From Stenotrophomonas sp. MYb238 (GTDB lineage Bacteria; Pseudomonadota; Gammaproteobacteria; Xanthomonadales; Xanthomonadaceae): DNA of 64,000 nt. Below the pieces are notes generated by a model. It did no database searches and was not told where the DNA came from. It saw only the letters and a list, made by a program, of their open reading frames with translations. The DNA lies in assembly GCF_009496535.1 (NCBI RefSeq), contig NZ_WIDL01000014.1, positions 50,526-114,525 of the forward strand. Reading direction: 5' to 3'. A program made the position numbers and the translations under genes. Shown piece after piece: positions 63,311-64,000 of this stretch. Positions within the stretch are counted from its first letter, which is position 1, and each line of letters starts with the position of its first letter.

Positions 63311-63880
63311 ATGGGCGCGGACATGGACCACGACACACCCCGGGTTTTGCCGCGCTGGCCGGTGGCCGTGCGCTGGCTGCACTGGCTGGGCCTGCTGCTG
63401 GTCGTCGCCACCGCGGCGATCGGCCTGCTGATGGTGGACATGGAGCGCGGCAGCGACGTGCGCCGGCTGTGCTACGGCCTGCACAAGTCGCTGGGCGTGA
63501 CCGCGCTGGCGCTGGCGCTGCTGCGCATCGCCGTGCGCGCGGCCACGCGCGCGCCCGCACCGCTGGCCGGACCGGCCTGGCAGCTGCGCGCCGCGCATGC
63601 CACTCATCTGCTGATGTACGCGCTGCTGCTGGCGCTGCCGCTGTCCGGCTGGCTGCTCAACTCGGTGGCCGGACAGCCGTTGCCCTGGTTCGGCCTGTTC
63701 CAGCTGCCGGCGCTGACCGCGCGCAACCCGGATCTGCGGCAGGTGCTGGACGCTGCCCACGTGTGGCTGTTCTGGTCTCTGACCGCGCTGGTCGCGCTGC
63801 ACCTGGCGGCCGTGCTGCACCACCAGCTGCTGCGCCGCGACGGCCTGCTGTGGCGCATGCTGCCCGGCGGGCGCGGCTGA
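63311..63880 (+). CDS. Cytochrome b561-type membrane protein
   Basis: A 189-residue inner-membrane diheme cytochrome b561 (CybB-like). Four hydrophobic helices carry His residues in the expected places: [21 protein letters not shown], and [22 protein letters not shown]. It moves electrons between quinol and an unknown acceptor. Two possible ATGs, 63311 and 63323, differ by four residues. It starts eight bases after the membrane-protein gene and may be an accidental neighbour rather than part of the catabolic operon. Confidence 0.85.
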   Translation: MGADMDHDTPRVLPRWPVAVRWLHWLGLLLVVATAAIGLLMVDMERGSDVRRLCYGLHKSLGVTALALALLRIAVRAATRAPAPLAGPAWQLRAAHATHLLMYALLLALPLSGWLLNSVAGQPLPWFGLFQLPALTARNPDLRQVLDAAHVWLFWSLTALVALHLAAVLHHQLLRRDGLLWRMLPGGRG

Positions 63881-63899
63881 GCGCGGCGCGGCGTCGGCC

Positions 63900-64000
63900 A
63901 TGTCCGTCAGCACGTTCGACCTATTCAAGATCGGCATCGGCCCGAGTTCGTCGCACACCGTGGGCCCGATGCGCGCGGCCGAGCGGTTCGTCCACCGCTG
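63900..64000 (+). CDS. sdaA: L-serine ammonia-lyase, N-terminus (3' end outside window)
   Basis: Only the first 33 codons are present, starting [20 protein letters not shown] and continuing [28 protein letters not shown] is the characteristic beginning of the iron-sulfur L-serine deaminase SdaA, which converts serine to pyruvate and ammonia. It starts 20 bases after the cytochrome b561 gene. The Fe-S-binding Cys residues lie beyond the window. Confidence 0.9.
   Translation, partial: MSVSTFDLFKIGIGPSSSHTVGPMRAAERFVHR

Noticed and set aside
1-64000. CRISPR arrays, tRNA or rRNA genes, prophage or IS elements
   Set aside because: No regularly spaced direct repeats, tRNA-like cloverleaf sequence, integrase/transposase or phage structural genes were found on either strand.

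Overview
The window is GC-rich (roughly 70 % by eye) gammaproteobacterial chromosome. The gene content points to the Xanthomonadaceae (Xanthomonas / Pseudoxanthomonas / Stenotrophomonas / Lysobacter group): several families typical of that group, GTAG-headed palindromic REP doublets, and TonB-dependent-receptor style. The genus cannot be fixed from the sequence. I see no tRNA, rRNA, CRISPR array, prophage or insertion sequence.

Layout. 1-1.4 kb: end of uppP, then a META/DUF4377 lipoprotein with a clear intrinsic terminator. 1.4-6.1 kb (minus): PEBP-like protein, TPR-sulfotransferase, YheT-type hydrolase, PlsC acyltransferase. 6.2-8.8 kb: a PAS-PAS-GAF-GGDEF-EAL c-di-GMP protein. 8.8-15.4 kb (minus): thioesterase, DUF488, DUF2945, AlkC-type DNA alkylation repair protein, phospholipase-D lipoprotein, YceI protein, SixA-like phosphatase, orphan ParA. 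15.6-27.3 kb: AAA ATPase, two secreted hypothetical proteins, a fused indolepyruvate ferredoxin oxidoreductase, a hipBA module with a palindrome-rich control region, an M61 peptidase and a DUF938 methyltransferase.

27.5-42 kb is a conserved-looking block: two TldD paralogues with Tat-type leaders, a TldE/PmbA partner without a leader, a DUF4159 protein, and a tightly overlapping run MoxR ATPase - DUF58 - BatA-like membrane protein - DUF4175 - membrane protein. An SDR/LysR divergent pair is inserted between the two tldD genes. The layout suggests an envelope-associated peptide-maturation or protein-quality system, but no substrate is visible.

42-64 kb holds a SulP transporter and then what I consider the most interesting part, a likely catabolic regulon. 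A TonB-dependent receptor and an IroE/Fes-like esterase form one transcription unit, divergent from a GntR/FCD regulator. After an outer-membrane protein, a two-component system and a ChuX/HutX-like secreted protein come two divergent operons. The minus one encodes an M20D amidohydrolase, a type I extradiol dioxygenase, a paralogue of it that has lost all three metal ligands, and a class II aldolase-like (putative decarboxylase) protein. The plus one encodes a complete 2-hydroxymuconic semialdehyde pathway (dehydrogenase, tautomerase, decarboxylase, hydratase, aldolase, acylating acetaldehyde dehydrogenase) plus a DUF3100 membrane protein, followed by cytochrome b561 and the start of an L-serine ammonia-lyase. 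Similar AT-rich operator-like motifs lie in the receptor/regulator region (48.2-48.4 kb) and between the two catabolic operons (56.5-56.65 kb), tying the receptor and esterase to the ring-cleavage genes. A working hypothesis is uptake and mineralisation of an amide-linked catecholic compound, for example a 2,3-dihydroxybenzoyl-amino acid or a catecholate siderophore fragment. This is inference from gene families and shared control motifs, not proof.
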